The notes beneath the pieces were generated by a model. The model saw only the letters and a program-made list of their open reading frames with translations, did no database searches and had not been told where the DNA came from. Of a DNA stretch of 32,508 bases, positions 8,413 to 20,610 are shown piece after piece (positions within the stretch are counted from its first letter, which is position 1; every line of letters starts with the position of its first letter). The DNA lies in the NCBI RefSeq assembly GCF_002902305.1, contig NZ_PPPX01000010.1:1-32508 (forward strand), read 5' to 3'. Made by a program: the position numbers and the translations under genes. The stretch comes from Staphylococcus argensis (lineage in GTDB: Bacteria > Bacillota > Bacilli > Staphylococcales > Staphylococcaceae).

Positions 8413-9059
8413 TGTTTAAAGCTACGGATTTAAAGGTTTACTTTATCTGCGGTACGCAAGATGTTAAAAGTAATCGTACGATTCATGACGTATTGCAAGA
8501 AGCGCTTGAAGCGGGCATTACGTTATTTCAATTTCGTGAAAAAGGACCGACTTCACTTCAAGGTGAGGAAAAACGCCATCTAGCTGAAGATCTCCTGGCG
8601 CTCTGTCATCAATATGATGTCCCCTTTATCGTCAATGATGATATCGAGTTAGCTAAAGCTATTGATGCTGATGGGGTACATGTAGGTCAAGATGACGTGG
8701 CAGTGGCAGAATTTGCTTCTGAATTTGAAGATAAAATAATCGGTTTGAGTGTTGGGAATGTTGATGAATATCATCATTCTGACTTGACGTACATAGATTA
8801 TATAGGCGTCGGTCCAATGTATGCGACGCAATCGAAAGATGATGCTAACGCACCAGTGGGACCAGAGATGATTCCAACACTTCGAGAATATGTAGGTGAT
8901 TTACCTATCGTCGCGATTGGAGGTATTACGACGAGTAACGCACAAGACTGTTTCAAAGCAGGTGCAGACGGTGTTTCCGTCATTTCTGCAATCGCTCAAA
9001 GTGACGATATTAAAGGTACTGTTGCACATTTCTTACAAAGTGCGAAAGAATCTCAGTAA
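8412..9059 (+). CDS. thiE: Thiamin-phosphate synthase
   Basis: ThiE joins HMP-PP and thiazole phosphate to form thiamin monophosphate, closing the pathway fed by tenA, thiD and thiM. It has a TIM-barrel fold: [10 protein letters not shown] binds pyrophosphate/[25 protein letters not shown] carries the Mg-binding acids, [11 protein letters not shown] is the thiazole-phosphate loop and AIGGITTSN the C-terminal phosphate site. The ATG at 8412 overlaps the thiM stop and has AGAGGTG upstream; the upstream ATG at 8385 lies before the SD and is rejected. It has 215 residues. A thiamin-phosphate kinase must act elsewhere. Confidence 0.95.
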   Translation: MFKATDLKVYFICGTQDVKSNRTIHDVLQEALEAGITLFQFREKGPTSLQGEEKRHLAEDLLALCHQYDVPFIVNDDIELAKAIDADGVHVGQDDVAVAEFASEFEDKIIGLSVGNVDEYHHSDLTYIDYIGVGPMYATQSKDDANAPVGPEMIPTLREYVGDLPIVAIGGITTSNAQDCFKAGADGVSVISAIAQSDDIKGTVAHFLQSAKESQ

Positions 9060-9070
9060 TTCACCAGTTT

Positions 9071-9098
9071 TTGTTTTCTACTTCTATATTTGTATGAT
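9071..9098 (+). promoter_or_regulatory. Predicted promoter of yidC
   Basis: TTGTTT (9071-9076), a 16-bp spacer and TATGAT (9093-9098) lie 41 nt upstream of the yidC start. There is no obvious terminator after thiE, so some readthrough is possible. Confidence 0.5.
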
Positions 9099-9138
9099 AG
9101 AATAAGCTTTGTGTGAATATATCGTTAGAGGTGGAAAA

Positions 9139-10008
9139 ATGAAGAGAAAAGCGCTACTACCTTTGTTATTAGGTGCATTGCTATTGTTGTCAGGGTGTAA
9201 TTATTCAAAACCTGAAAATCAAAATGGCTTTTTCTACAATACATTTGTACATCCAATGGATCAGCTCTTGCACTGGTTAGGTACGCACTTTAATGACAAC
9301 TATGGTCTTGCGATCATCGTCATTGTATTAGCGGTTCGTATCGTCTTACTTCCTTTCATGTTATCAAACTATAAAAATAGTCATATGATGCGTGAGAAGA
9401 TGAAGATTGCGAAACCGGATATTGATGCAGTTCAAGAGAAAGTGAAACGTTCACGTACGCAAGAAGAGAAGATGGCAGCCAACCAAGAAATGATGGAAAT
9501 TTATAAGAAATATGACATGAACCCAATGAAGAATATGTTGGGTTGTTTACCAATCATCATTCAAATGCCTATCATCATGAGTTTATTCTTCGTACTGAAG
9601 TATCACCCAACAGGCGGTGGCTTTACTGTACATCCGCACTTCTTATGGTTTAACCTTGCGAAACCTGACATTTGGATTACAATTATTGCCGGTGTACTTT
9701 ACTTCTTACAAGCTTATGTTTCAAGTATGAGTATGCCAAGAGAGCAGAAACAAATGGGCTACATGATGATGATTATTTCACCAATTATGATCATCTGGAT
9801 TTCTTACAGTTCATCTTCTGCATTAGGTCTGTACTGGTCAGTCAGTGCGGCATTCTTGGTAATTCAAACATTTATCGCAAACATCCATTATTCTAAAGTT
9901 GCGAAACGTGAAGTACAGCCTATGATTGATGCTTATAATAAAAACAATGCTGACAACAAGAAAAAAGGTAAGAATACGCAAGTTGTTTCTAGTAAAAAGA
10001 AAAAATAA
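9139..10008 (+). CDS. yidC: Membrane protein insertase YidC (lipoprotein)
   Basis: YidC/Oxa1 inserts membrane proteins alone or with SecYEG. The N-terminus is a lipoprotein signal with lipobox LLSGC (Cys about residue 20), as in Gram-positive YidC1/SpoIIIJ. The 60K_IMP/Oxa1 core follows: [22 protein letters not shown] contains the conserved groove arginine, then a cytoplasmic helical hairpin ([20 protein letters not shown]), [20 protein letters not shown], and three further helices with [11 protein letters not shown]. The C-terminal tail is strongly basic. The start is the ATG at 9139 after AGAGGTGG. It has 289 residues. A strong terminator follows within 15 nt. Confidence 0.95.
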   Translation: MKRKALLPLLLGALLLLSGCNYSKPENQNGFFYNTFVHPMDQLLHWLGTHFNDNYGLAIIVIVLAVRIVLLPFMLSNYKNSHMMREKMKIAKPDIDAVQEKVKRSRTQEEKMAANQEMMEIYKKYDMNPMKNMLGCLPIIIQMPIIMSLFFVLKYHPTGGGFTVHPHFLWFNLAKPDIWITIIAGVLYFLQAYVSSMSMPREQKQMGYMMMIISPIMIIWISYSSSSALGLYWSVSAAFLVIQTFIANIHYSKVAKREVQPMIDAYNKNNADNKKKGKNTQVVSSKKKK

Positions 10009-10020
10009 TACTTAAGAGAT

Positions 10021-10059
10021 AAAAAAAAGTGGAATTTCAAGCGAAATTCCACTTTTTTT
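10021..10059. terminator. Strong bidirectional intrinsic terminator after yidC
   Basis: GTGGAATTTC pairs with GAAATTCCAC across an AAGC loop, extended by flanking A and T runs to about 15 bp. T tracts occur on both strands. It can also stop minus-strand transcription from the cls/HD-hydrolase unit. Confidence 0.95.
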
Positions 10060-10088
10060 GATAAATTTAGAACTAAAACGATGTTTAT

Positions 10089-10220
10089 AATTTTCAATGT
10101 TATAACACTCGCTTGCTTATGGGACCACACTCAACTAATTCTTTTTCGCTCTAAGAGCTCAAAGAATGGATTTTCATTGTGGTCTATCTCCATCAAGCGT
10201 CTCGTGTTCACATTGAAATT
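10089..10220 (-). repeat. ~130-bp structured inverted-repeat element, copy 1
   Basis: This is homologous to copy 2 at 18067-18196, in the opposite orientation. It is bounded by terminal inverted repeats (TTTCAATG/CATTGAAA). Internal nested arms include AACAC (10104-10108) with GTGTT (10204-10208), GCTT (10115-10118) with AAGC (10195-10198), and ATTCTTT (10138-10144) with AAAGAAT (10161-10167). Two arms differ from copy 2 by compensatory changes. A peptide frame present in copy 2 (ENPFFEL) is frame-shifted here. The rest of the gene-free stretch 10060-10387 shows nothing else recognisable. It could be a MITE-like element or a structured RNA; I do not recognise a named family. Confidence 0.75.
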
Positions 10221-10387
10221 TACTACTTTGAGATAAAAAAATTATAATTGGAATGTTCATTTAGAAATTATCAATTTAGCATCCTTTCTCTTTTCTTATT
10301 AGAAATTGGAAATGAGAAGATGTTATTTACTTTAGTTTCCCACAACGTTTTTAGATATTCAAATATACGCCTACTCTGCTAAATGTT

Positions 10388-11065
10388 TCACTTTTTATCT
10401 AACTGTGATTTATCGAAGTTCCACTCTGTCATAAATGTTTCTACAAATTGTTTCATAAACTGATGGCGCTGTTCAGCTAATGCACGGCCACTCTCAGTAT
10501 GCATTAAATCACGGAGTTTAAACAATTTCTCGTAGAAATGTTGAATGGCAGAAGGTGACAAGGCATGTATGTCAGAATCCGAAGCATATTCCAACTGTTC
10601 GAATGTAGCATCCCCCGTCCACATCGCTTCGCCACTATGTCCTGCATATTGGAATGTACGCGCAATACCGATAGCACCTAGGGCATCCAAACGATCTGCA
10701 TCTCTCACAATTTGACCTTCGAATGACAAAGCTACATGATTATTGCGTCCGCCACGATAACTCATATATTGAATGATATGGAGTAAATCCTCAATTTCTG
10801 CGTGAGTCAATTCAATTTCAATTAAGAAACGCTGAAGCTTTTCAATCGCATCGTGCTCTATAAACAATTTCTCATCCACCGTATCATGCAATAAAGCTAC
10901 CAAATGAATCACATGACAATCCACTGTCTTCTCTTCTTGGTCTGCGAGATAAAGTGCCAAACTCACTACACGATAGACGTGCGCCACATCATGACCAGAT
11001 ACATCATGCTGATGGACTTCTTTCATATACTGCTCAGCACGCCAAATTTGTTCTGTTTTTTTCAT
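10388..11065 (-). CDS. HD-domain metal-dependent phosphohydrolase
   Basis: The HD superfamily covers divalent-metal phosphohydrolases acting on nucleotides or related substrates; the substrate here is unknown. Metal ligands are visible in HDVSGHDVAHVYRV (first His), HLVALLHDTVDEK (the HD pair) and IVRDADRLDALGAIGIART (distal Asp). The 225-residue, all-helical, YedJ-like protein has no membrane segment. It starts 42 nt after the stop of cls on the same strand, so the two are probably cotranscribed from the cls promoter. No SD stronger than GGGAG precedes the ATG. Confidence 0.85.
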   Translation of the reverse strand: MKKTEQIWRAEQYMKEVHQHDVSGHDVAHVYRVVSLALYLADQEEKTVDCHVIHLVALLHDTVDEKLFIEHDAIEKLQRFLIEIELTHAEIEDLLHIIQYMSYRGGRNNHVALSFEGQIVRDADRLDALGAIGIARTFQYAGHSGEAMWTGDATFEQLEYASDSDIHALSPSAIQHFYEKLFKLRDLMHTESGRALAEQRHQFMKQFVETFMTEWNFDKSQLDKK

Positions 11066-11107
11066 AATATAGGTTTCAACTCCCTAAAGTACGTTCTTTC
11101 GTTATTA

Positions 11108-12592
11108 TTATAAAATAGGTGAGAGTAACTGAGCGATACCTTCTTTAAATTTAATCCATAAACTACGCTGTTGATACAAATCTTTCGTTAAAGGATAGGA
11201 GACCTTCATGTCATTTTCAAAAATGTGACGTAAACGTGTCGCTATATCGCGATCGTAAATAAAGGCGTTAATCTCAAAGTTTAACGTAAAGCTACGATGA
11301 TCAATATTTGTCGTGCCTACACTTGCGACCTCATCATCAATGACCATCGTCTTGGCATGTAGAAAGCCATTGTCATAATGGTAAATGTTTACGCCAGCTT
11401 CGATGAGGGACGCAACGTTATTATAAGTCGCCCAATAAACAAAGGGATGGTCAGGCTTGTTAGGTATCATAATATTGACATTGACGCCACCTAAAGCAGC
11501 AATCTTAATCGCGTCTAGAAAGGCTTGGTCAGGAATGAAATAGGGCGTTTGGATATAAATCGAATATTTCGCTGCTGAAATCATCTTCAAATAGCCATAT
11601 TTGATTTGTTCCCAAAACTCATCAGGACCGCTCGATGCAATTTGCATACCGATATCTCCGCCAGATTCAACATCTGGGAAGTAACGTTCATCGTACTTGA
11701 GCGTATCGCGGAAAGATTGGGCATTCCAGTCCAACATGAAGCGGAGTTGCAAGGCATTGACGGCATCACCCGTCACACGAAGATGTGTATCACGCCAATA
11801 GCCGAAACGTTTCTTCTTACCGAGATATTCGTCTCCGACATTGAATCCACCGATGTAACCGATTGTTCCGTCAATAACTACAATCTTACGATGGTTACGG
11901 TTGTTCATTCGCAGGTTAATCAGCGGCAATTTCGATGGGAAGAATGCTTCGACTGCGCCACCTTTCTGACGGAAACGTTTAAATGCTTTGACAGACAAAC
12001 TACGAGAACCCATGTCATCATACAACATCTTTACTTCGAGCCCTTCGTCCAACTTATCTTCCAAAGCTTGAAGAATCCTTTTACCTAGATTGTCATTTCT
12101 GAAGATATAATATTGAATATGTATGTAATGTTTGGCCGCATAAATATCTTTCAGCAACGCATCAAATTTCTCATGTCCATCGGTATAGATATCGATGTGA
12201 TTGTCATTTGTGAAGAAAGACCCATTATTATAGAGCAACATTTGAATCATATCCTTAAATTTGACGATAGATGGATTGTTTTTAGAAAAATCACCACGAC
12301 GCAGCTCTTCAAGTTGATCGTTAATGATCATTTGAAGTCCAACTTCGTCCTTCTTATCTAGTTTGAAAATATGTTTCCGTTGAATCTGTCGACCGAAAAG
12401 TAAATAAATAATGAAACCGATGAGTGGTAGGAAGACGAGAACCAGAATCCATGCCCAAATCGCACCAGCTTGACGGGGTTCCATAAAGATAATGGTAAAA
12501 GCAAACACTAAGTTTAATATAAACGCACTTATTAATATAATATTAATAATCAAGTTGGTAGACGGGAACACATTGTACATAAACTCTAACAA
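11108..12592 (-). CDS. cls: Cardiolipin synthase
   Basis: This enzyme condenses two phosphatidylglycerol molecules to cardiolipin and glycerol at the membrane. Two N-terminal helices (residues ~10-60) are followed by two phospholipase-D catalytic motifs, HRKIVVIDG (HKD1) and HAKTMVIDD (HKD2), with [11 protein letters not shown] between them and the C-terminal signature [18 protein letters not shown]. The best start is a TTG at 12592, eight bases after AAAGGAGG, giving 494 residues, the length I recall for the S. aureus enzyme. The longer ATG at 12628 lies upstream of that SD. It closely resembles S. aureus Cls2. The HD hydrolase follows on the same strand. Confidence 0.95.
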   Translation of the reverse strand: MLEFMYNVFPSTNLIINIILISAFILNLVFAFTIIFMEPRQAGAIWAWILVLVFLPLIGFIIYLLFGRQIQRKHIFKLDKKDEVGLQMIINDQLEELRRGDFSKNNPSIVKFKDMIQMLLYNNGSFFTNDNHIDIYTDGHEKFDALLKDIYAAKHYIHIQYYIFRNDNLGKRILQALEDKLDEGLEVKMLYDDMGSRSLSVKAFKRFRQKGGAVEAFFPSKLPLINLRMNNRNHRKIVVIDGTIGYIGGFNVGDEYLGKKKRFGYWRDTHLRVTGDAVNALQLRFMLDWNAQSFRDTLKYDERYFPDVESGGDIGMQIASSGPDEFWEQIKYGYLKMISAAKYSIYIQTPYFIPDQAFLDAIKIAALGGVNVNIMIPNKPDHPFVYWATYNNVASLIEAGVNIYHYDNGFLHAKTMVIDDEVASVGTTNIDHRSFTLNFEINAFIYDRDIATRLRHIFENDMKVSYPLTKDLYQQRSLWIKFKEGIAQLLSPIL

Positions 12593-12676
12593 TACTTTAA
12601 CCTCCTTTATATAACAGTTTGTATACATCTTCTAAAAGTTCTATATTATTGTAACATGATATATTATGATGTTCAC

Positions 12677-12705
12677 TTGACTTATACCTGTGCGGGGTAT
12701 ACGAT
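12677..12705 (+). promoter_or_regulatory. csoR promoter with embedded CsoR-type operator
   Basis: TTGACT (12677-12682), a 17-bp spacer and TACGAT (12700-12705) form a promoter. An interrupted palindrome TATACC-N6-GGGGTATA-like (12683-12701) fills the spacer exactly. Operators of this GC-centred TACC/GGTA type are bound by Cu-sensing CsoR and persulfide-sensing CstR repressors, so autorepression of csoR is inferred. Confidence 0.75.
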
Positions 12706-12739
12706 AACTCCGTATTAGACTATCAATAGGGGGATTATT

Positions 12740-13024
12740 ATGGATCATGCGCATCATTCTGAGCAGACGAAAGCAAATTTGAAATCTCGTTTAAATCGAA
12801 TTGAAGGGCAAGTGCGAGCGATTAATCGCATGATTGATGAAGATGTTTATTGTGATGATGTGCTCACACAAATTAGAGCGACACGTTCTGCGTTAAATAG
12901 TGTGGCCACACAATTGTTAGATCATCATATGAAAGGTTGCATTCTGAATAAGGTGAATAACGGTCAAGAAGAGGAAGCGATGGAAGAACTTCTCGTTACA
13001 TTTCAGAAATTGATGAAAGATTAA
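12740..13024 (+). CDS. csoR: Copper-sensing transcriptional repressor CsoR
   Basis: CsoR represses copper-resistance genes and releases DNA on Cu(I) binding. It is a four-helix DUF156 protein with LKSRLNRIEGQVRAINRMI and the Cu-ligand triad C38, H63, C67 (VYCDDV, then DHHMKGC). The C-x-x-x-H spacing and the His argue for copper rather than the two-Cys persulfide sensor CstR. It has 94 residues; the start follows AGGGGGA. The next gene is an HMA-like partner 17 nt downstream. No copper ATPase lies in the window, so its main targets are elsewhere. Confidence 0.93.
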   Translation: MDHAHHSEQTKANLKSRLNRIEGQVRAINRMIDEDVYCDDVLTQIRATRSALNSVATQLLDHHMKGCILNKVNNGQEEEAMEELLVTFQKLMKD

Positions 13025-13041
13025 GTGGAAAGGAGTATTTA

Positions 13042-13251
13042 ATGATGGAGACGAAACACGTTTATACTGAAGCGATCTCTACACAAGATCAAATTGATGA
13101 GTTGAAACACATATTATCTCACATGATTGGCGTAAGCGAAGTAGAAATCAATGGTAAGAAAGGGGATATTACAATTACTTTCGAAACGCCTGCGAATTTG
13201 AACGCAATTGAGAAAGAAATTTATGATGCGGGGTATACAATTCTCTATTAG
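13042..13251 (+). CDS. HMA-fold (CsoZ/CopZ-like) small protein lacking the CxxC metal site
   Basis: The 69-residue protein has a beta-alpha-beta-beta-alpha-beta pattern typical of heavy-metal-associated domains (ISTQDQIDELKHILSHMIGV, then VEINGKKGDITITFE, then AIEKEIYDAGYTIL). The N-terminal CxxC of CopZ chaperones is absent and there is no cysteine at all. It is cotranscribed with csoR, as csoZ is in S. aureus. Metal binding by the usual route is impossible; a regulatory or degenerate role is inference. ATGs at 13042 and 13045 both fit the AGGAG upstream. Confidence 0.75.
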   Translation: MMETKHVYTEAISTQDQIDELKHILSHMIGVSEVEINGKKGDITITFETPANLNAIEKEIYDAGYTILY

Positions 13252-13507
13252 AAGTTGCGAAGAGCGTAAATTTCTAGCTACAACATTCAGCAGCATATGA
13301 ATATATTTATAACGACGAGTCGACTCAGACGTTTTAGTAGTCTCACTTCTTCTCTTTTAACACCCTCATTGTTTAGAAAAAAGTTGGCTTATCTACATAA
13401 AATTGTCGATTATTTAAATGAAAAATATTTTTTCCAAAAATAATGTAGTAATCCGGAGTGAATTGGGGTAGTATAGAAAGTAAGGAGTTACAATGAGGAG
13501 TGATGAT

Positions 13508-13648
13508 ATGACGAAACGTAATAGTAAAGTTCAAAATGTAGTTAAACTATTATCATCATTAGGTGTCAACATTAAAAAGACGAAATCACGTCTCGAAGTG
13601 ATGCAGACTTTACCTACAACAGTTAAGGCAACAAATAAATTAAAATAA
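13508..13648 (+). CDS. Small basic 46-residue conserved-type protein
   Basis: ATG at 13508 follows a GAGGAGTG Shine-Dalgarno. The product begins MTKRNSKVQNVVKLLSSLG and ends KATNKLK. It is lysine/arginine-rich with a central amphipathic segment (VVKLLSSLGVNIKKTKSRLEVM) and no signal peptide. It resembles in size and pattern the uncharacterised Lmo0850-type small proteins of Firmicutes, but I am not certain of that match. A structured region of about 200 nt and a terminator follow. Confidence 0.65.
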   Translation: MTKRNSKVQNVVKLLSSLGVNIKKTKSRLEVMQTLPTTVKATNKLK

Positions 13649-13848
13649 TTCAAGTTGTGTCATGTCATGCTATGGCAAAGGTGTTCTATATGTTACGAGC
13701 TGTGACAGGACATAGTTATCAGGTAGTCGATGACATAAGCGTGTGCTAGAACAGTACATGATACATCGCTTCGTTTAATCTTGAGTCTAGCTTCCGTACG
13801 GGAACGTATGATACATACGTGGAACTAGGGCTTGTTCAATCGCTAAGA
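13649..13848 (+). ncRNA. Possible structured 3' UTR or small RNA before the terminator
   Basis: There is no ORF. A nested hairpin spans about 13788-13828: CTAGCTTCC pairs with GGAACTAG, enclosing CGTAT/ATACG. The stretch runs from the 46-residue gene to a strong terminator, so it is either a long structured 3' UTR or an independent small RNA. No clear internal promoter was found. Confidence 0.3.
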
Positions 13849-13884
13849 AACCTCTCAATGTGAGTGAAACATTGAGAGGTTTTT
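13849..13884. terminator. Intrinsic terminator between the small ORF and rodA
   Basis: A perfect 13-bp stem AACCTCTCAATGT (13849-13861) with its complement (13869-13881) has a 7-nt loop and is followed by TTTT. It lies between convergent transcripts and may also serve rodA from the other strand. Confidence 0.92.
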
Positions 13885-13947
13885 CTCTGTTTGATATAGA
13901 TTGAGCGTGACCATTTTAATATAATAGCCACTCTCTAACCTATAGCT

Positions 13948-15141
13948 TTAATAGTTGGGCTTCGCTTCAGAATAAGCTTTCGGCATATGATAAGAAATTG
14001 AAAGTAAGACGCCGATACCGACCATCAGACTCCAAAGCGAACTACCGCCATAACTAATAAATGGAAGTGGAATACCTGTAATCGGTAAGAGTTGAATCGT
14101 CATTCCAATGTTCTGTAAGACATGGAAGAGGATTAACGTCGCATAACCGATGATAAAAGTCTTGTTATAAGAAAATGTATTGTTCGCTGCTAAACGTGAA
14201 AGGTAGAAGATAAATCCTAGGAATAAGAGCAACAGTACGACTGCACCTAGGAATCCAAATTCTTCACCCACCACTGAGAAGATAAAGTCAGTGTGGTTCT
14301 CAGGGATGTAAACTTCACCGTGATTGAATCCTTTACCAAATAGTTGACCTGAACCGATTGCTTTAAGAGATTCTGTGAGATGATAACCGTCGCCACTGCT
14401 ATACGTATACGGATCAAGCCAAGAGTTGATACGACCAAGTTGGTACGTCTTAATACCAATCATATTCTCAATCAACGAAGGTTTGAAGATGATTGAGAGA
14501 ATAATGCCGCCACCCATGACGATAGCTGTGATAAAGATGGGGGCGAGAATCTTCCAAGTGATACCACTGACGATTAACACGCCGGCGATAATCGCACAAA
14601 GTACGAGCGTTGTACCCAAGTCATTCTGCAACAGAATGAGCAACATCGGAATGATTGAGAGACCAATGATTTTTAATAGAAGTTTGAAATCTGTCTCGAT
14701 AGACTTGTTAAAAGTAAATTTATGATGTCGCGTGATGAGTTTCGCCAGGGCGAGAATTAAGATAATCTTCATAAATTCAGAGGGTTGGATGCTGACAGGA
14801 CCAAGCGCATACCAACTTTTCGCCCCGTTGATAATCGGTGTGATTGGTGTTTCCGGCATGATTATGAGCAATAAGAGCATTGCACACAGAATGCCGTACA
14901 TTAAATACGTATATTTCATTAATTTCTTTGGTGAGATAAACATGATAAACAGGGCGATGATAAACCCAAATATGTAATATAAGATTTGTCTAATACTAAA
15001 GTTTGCACTGTACTGACCGCCGCCCATCGCTGAACTGATGATGGTCACACTTATCAGCGCAAAGACGATAAGGAATAGAATGATAATCCAGTCCACTCTT
15101 TGAATCCACGAATTATGTTTCGTTTGACGTGACGTATTCAT
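13948..15141 (-). CDS. rodA: SEDS peptidoglycan glycosyltransferase RodA
   Basis: SEDS proteins polymerise lipid II glycan strands with a partner class-B PBP. The 397-residue protein has about ten membrane helices. Its signature loop IPENHTDFIFSVVGEEFGFLG contains the catalytic aspartate, and the C-terminus has GIPLPFISYGGSSLWSLM. IQPSEFMKIILILALAK is the conserved FtsW/RodA N-terminal region. RodA is preferred over FtsW because of synteny with S. aureus (beside ddl-murF, divergent) and the short N-terminus. The ATG at 15141 follows AAAGGGG. It is transcribed divergently from ddl. Confidence 0.93.
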   Translation of the reverse strand: MNTSRQTKHNSWIQRVDWIIILFLIVFALISVTIISSAMGGGQYSANFSIRQILYYIFGFIIALFIMFISPKKLMKYTYLMYGILCAMLLLLIIMPETPITPIINGAKSWYALGPVSIQPSEFMKIILILALAKLITRHHKFTFNKSIETDFKLLLKIIGLSIIPMLLILLQNDLGTTLVLCAIIAGVLIVSGITWKILAPIFITAIVMGGGIILSIIFKPSLIENMIGIKTYQLGRINSWLDPYTYSSGDGYHLTESLKAIGSGQLFGKGFNHGEVYIPENHTDFIFSVVGEEFGFLGAVVLLLLFLGFIFYLSRLAANNTFSYNKTFIIGYATLILFHVLQNIGMTIQLLPITGIPLPFISYGGSSLWSLMVGIGVLLSISYHMPKAYSEAKPNY

Positions 15142-15364
15142 ATTGAACCCCTTTATTGCTCGATAGTTTCTAAGTTATTAGTATATCCTGATTTTATCGA
15201 ACTTTGTATTAATTTGCTAGAAGTAGGGGTATAAGAACAACTAGAATTTTAATAATCACAACTCAACTACTCACGATATAATGTATAATTTAGACAAGTT
15301 GGTAAATGCAACATACATGCTAAACGTGATATGATGTAGTTTAAGAATTGATTATGGAGGCTAA

Positions 15365-16438
<1,074 letters not shown>

Positions 16439-16449
16439 GGCGATAGACG

Positions 16450-17814
16450 ATGATTGAAGTAAGTTTAAGACAAGTTCAAGACTGGATTGATTGTGAGATA
16501 GATTCAGCTTATTTAGATCGTTCAATTAAGGGCGCGACCATCGATTCTCGTGAGGTGGAGCAAGGTACTTTATTTATCCCATTTAAAGGTGAGAATGTGG
16601 ACGGCCACCGTTTCGTTCCACAAGCGTTGAAAGACGGTGCAGGCGCTTGCTTCCATCAAAAAGATACAGCGCTTGCTGAAGAAGTTGATGGCCCTATCAT
16701 CTGGGTAGAAGACACGTTACAAGCACTACAACAACTCGCTCAAGCTTATCTTCGCCACGTCGATCCTAAAGTTATCGCAGTTACTGGTTCAAATGGTAAG
16801 ACGACGACGAAAGATATGATTGAAAGTGTCTTAGCTCCAGAGTTTAAAGTTAAAAAGACACAAGGTAATTATAATAATGAAATCGGTATGCCACTCACTA
16901 TTCTTGAGTTAGACCAAGATACTGAAGTTTCTATCTTAGAAATGGGTATGTCAGGTTACCATGAAATTGAGGCACTCTCTCAACTTGCGCAGCCTGATAT
17001 TGGAGTTATTACAAATATTGGTGAATCTCATATGCAAGATTTAGGTTCACGGGAAGGTATTGCTCAAGCGAAATCAGAAATCGTGCTAGGTATGAAGGAC
17101 GATGGCCTATTTATTTATGATGGCGATGAACCCCTACTGAAACCACATGTGCAGAAACTTCAACAACTCGAGAGCTTAAGTATTGGATTAAGTGACGAGT
17201 GCGATTATGTATGTCAACTCAATGATGTCGAGGCTACAGGTATTCATTTTACGATTAACGGAAGTGAAGCCTACGATCTACCCATACTCGGCACACACAA
17301 CATGAAGAATGCGGCAATTGCGATTGCTGTAGGTCATGCGATGAACCTTAACTATGAAACGATTCAGCGTAATTTGAGTCAAGTTCAGCTTACAGCGATG
17401 CGTATGGAGCAACATAAGAAAGCGGACGGCACAGTAGTGATTAATGATGCTTACAATGCAAGTCCAACGAGTATGCGTGCAGCCATTGATACTGTGGCAG
17501 ACATGGACGGTAAGCAGAAGATCTTAGTGCTCGGTGATATGCTGGAGCTTGGTGAGATGAGCGAAGTGATGCATGCATCTGTTGGTGAGCACACATATCG
17601 TAAAGGTATTGATGTCGTGTATACGCTTGGTGCGGAATCTCAAGCCATTGCGAAAGCGAGTACTTCTTATGTGAAGACGAACCGCCACTTTGATGATAAA
17701 AGTGAGTTGATAGACGCATTACGTGAGATTATTCAGCCTGGTGCAATCGTTCTCGTAAAAGGATCTCGAGGAATGAAACTTGAAGAAGTCGTTAATGCGT
17801 TATTAGAAGACTAA
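16450..17814 (+). CDS. murF: UDP-MurNAc-tripeptide--D-alanyl-D-alanine ligase
   Basis: MurF adds D-Ala-D-Ala (from Ddl) to UDP-MurNAc-tripeptide. It has the Mur-ligase three-domain layout: N-terminal substrate domain with [20 protein letters not shown]; ATPase domain with the P-loop [17 protein letters not shown] near residue 115; then [26 protein letters not shown] and [13 protein letters not shown]; and a C-terminal domain with [15 protein letters not shown] and [13 protein letters not shown]. It has 454 residues. Cotranscribed with ddl, it ends in a terminator 28 nt downstream. Confidence 0.97.
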   Translation: MIEVSLRQVQDWIDCEIDSAYLDRSIKGATIDSREVEQGTLFIPFKGENVDGHRFVPQALKDGAGACFHQKDTALAEEVDGPIIWVEDTLQALQQLAQAYLRHVDPKVIAVTGSNGKTTTKDMIESVLAPEFKVKKTQGNYNNEIGMPLTILELDQDTEVSILEMGMSGYHEIEALSQLAQPDIGVITNIGESHMQDLGSREGIAQAKSEIVLGMKDDGLFIYDGDEPLLKPHVQKLQQLESLSIGLSDECDYVCQLNDVEATGIHFTINGSEAYDLPILGTHNMKNAAIAIAVGHAMNLNYETIQRNLSQVQLTAMRMEQHKKADGTVVINDAYNASPTSMRAAIDTVADMDGKQKILVLGDMLELGEMSEVMHASVGEHTYRKGIDVVYTLGAESQAIAKASTSYVKTNRHFDDKSELIDALREIIQPGAIVLVKGSRGMKLEEVVNALLED

Positions 17815-17841
17815 AGTATAATCGAATTTATTTAGATAGAG

Positions 17842-17882
17842 AAGGCACTCAGAGGCGCTATGCTTTTGAGTGTCTTGTTTTT
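17842..17882 (+). terminator. Intrinsic terminator after ddl-murF
   Basis: AAGGCACTCA (17842-17851) pairs with TGAGTGTCTT (17867-17876, one G-U), followed by GTTTTTG. Confidence 0.8.
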
Positions 17883-19903
<2,021 letters not shown>

Positions 19904-19966
19904 ATAGTAAGCGCGTGTGCGAGGAAATGCGTACACAGTTGTATAATTGAATAGAAATCGTGAAAG

Positions 19967-19999
19967 CGGACGCTCTTGTAGTAGGGCGTTCGTTTTTTT
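19967..19999 (+). terminator. Intrinsic terminator after cshA
   Basis: CGGACGCTC (19967-19975) pairs with GGGCGTTCG (19984-19992) with two wobble pairs, followed by seven T. Confidence 0.85.
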
Positions 20000-20130
20000 A
20001 TTTTTTAGCGCCGTTGTAACGAAATTTAAATAATATAAACAAATTATCTTATATCGATTTCCAAAAGCTTTTTTCATTATGCTATACTAAAGGCGTTATT
20101 TAAATCGTGAAGGAGTGACATATCATTTCG

Positions 20131-20610
20131 ATGGATACATACGCTAATTTCCAACGTTCTCCAAAACAAGTGCAGAAATATTATTATTTCGTCCAAGTGA
20201 TGAACTTTGTTATCGCCTTTCTATTGTTAGGACTCTTCTTATTCCTAACACTTTATTTCCATTGGTGGAGTTGGTTGATTTATTTAATTGCTTTAATAGG
20301 CTTGCTTGTTGCCATTAATTGCATTTTCAAACCTTTAATAGAGTATCGTTTTACATATTACAAAGTCACTGAGAGTTATCTCGCAGTAGATCGTCGCTTT
20401 TTCTTTAAAAAGCAGAAGCTCGTCAATATTGAACGTATCCAATTTATCGTGCGTAAAGAGAATCCGATATTGCATCGCATGGGTCTTTGCAATGTGGTTG
20501 TTGTAACGGCAGGGCACGGAGTAGAATTGCCACTCATGCATGAGACGACGGTACAAGAAATAGAAGAACATCTGTTGACGAAGCTGAAAGGAGTGAATAC
20601 CGATGTCTGA
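20131..20610 (+). CDS. YdbS-like bacterial PH-domain membrane protein
   Basis: The 159-residue protein has two adjacent membrane helices (residues ~22-72), then a bPH2 (DUF304) domain: YRFTYYKVTESYLAVDRRFFFKKQKLVNIERIQFI, ending in a basic tail. Proteins of this pair (YdbS/YdbT in B. subtilis) sit in the membrane; a role in resistance to membrane-active peptides has been suggested for them. The AGGAG at 20111-20115 is 15 nt from the ATG, an unusually long gap; an in-frame ATT at 20125 would be better spaced. It overlaps the next gene by 8 nt. Confidence 0.85.
   Translation: MDTYANFQRSPKQVQKYYYFVQVMNFVIAFLLLGLFLFLTLYFHWWSWLIYLIALIGLLVAINCIFKPLIEYRFTYYKVTESYLAVDRRFFFKKQKLVNIERIQFIVRKENPILHRMGLCNVVVVTAGHGVELPLMHETTVQEIEEHLLTKLKGVNTDV

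Noticed and set aside
11606..12088. 160-codon plus-strand ORF within cls
   Set aside because: Shadow frame of the clearly conserved cardiolipin synthase on the other strand.
15225..15235. GGGTAT upstream of ddl as a sigma-B -10
   Set aside because: The matching -35 would be GTATTA, only a weak fit to GTTTAA, and it lies about 130 nt from ddl.
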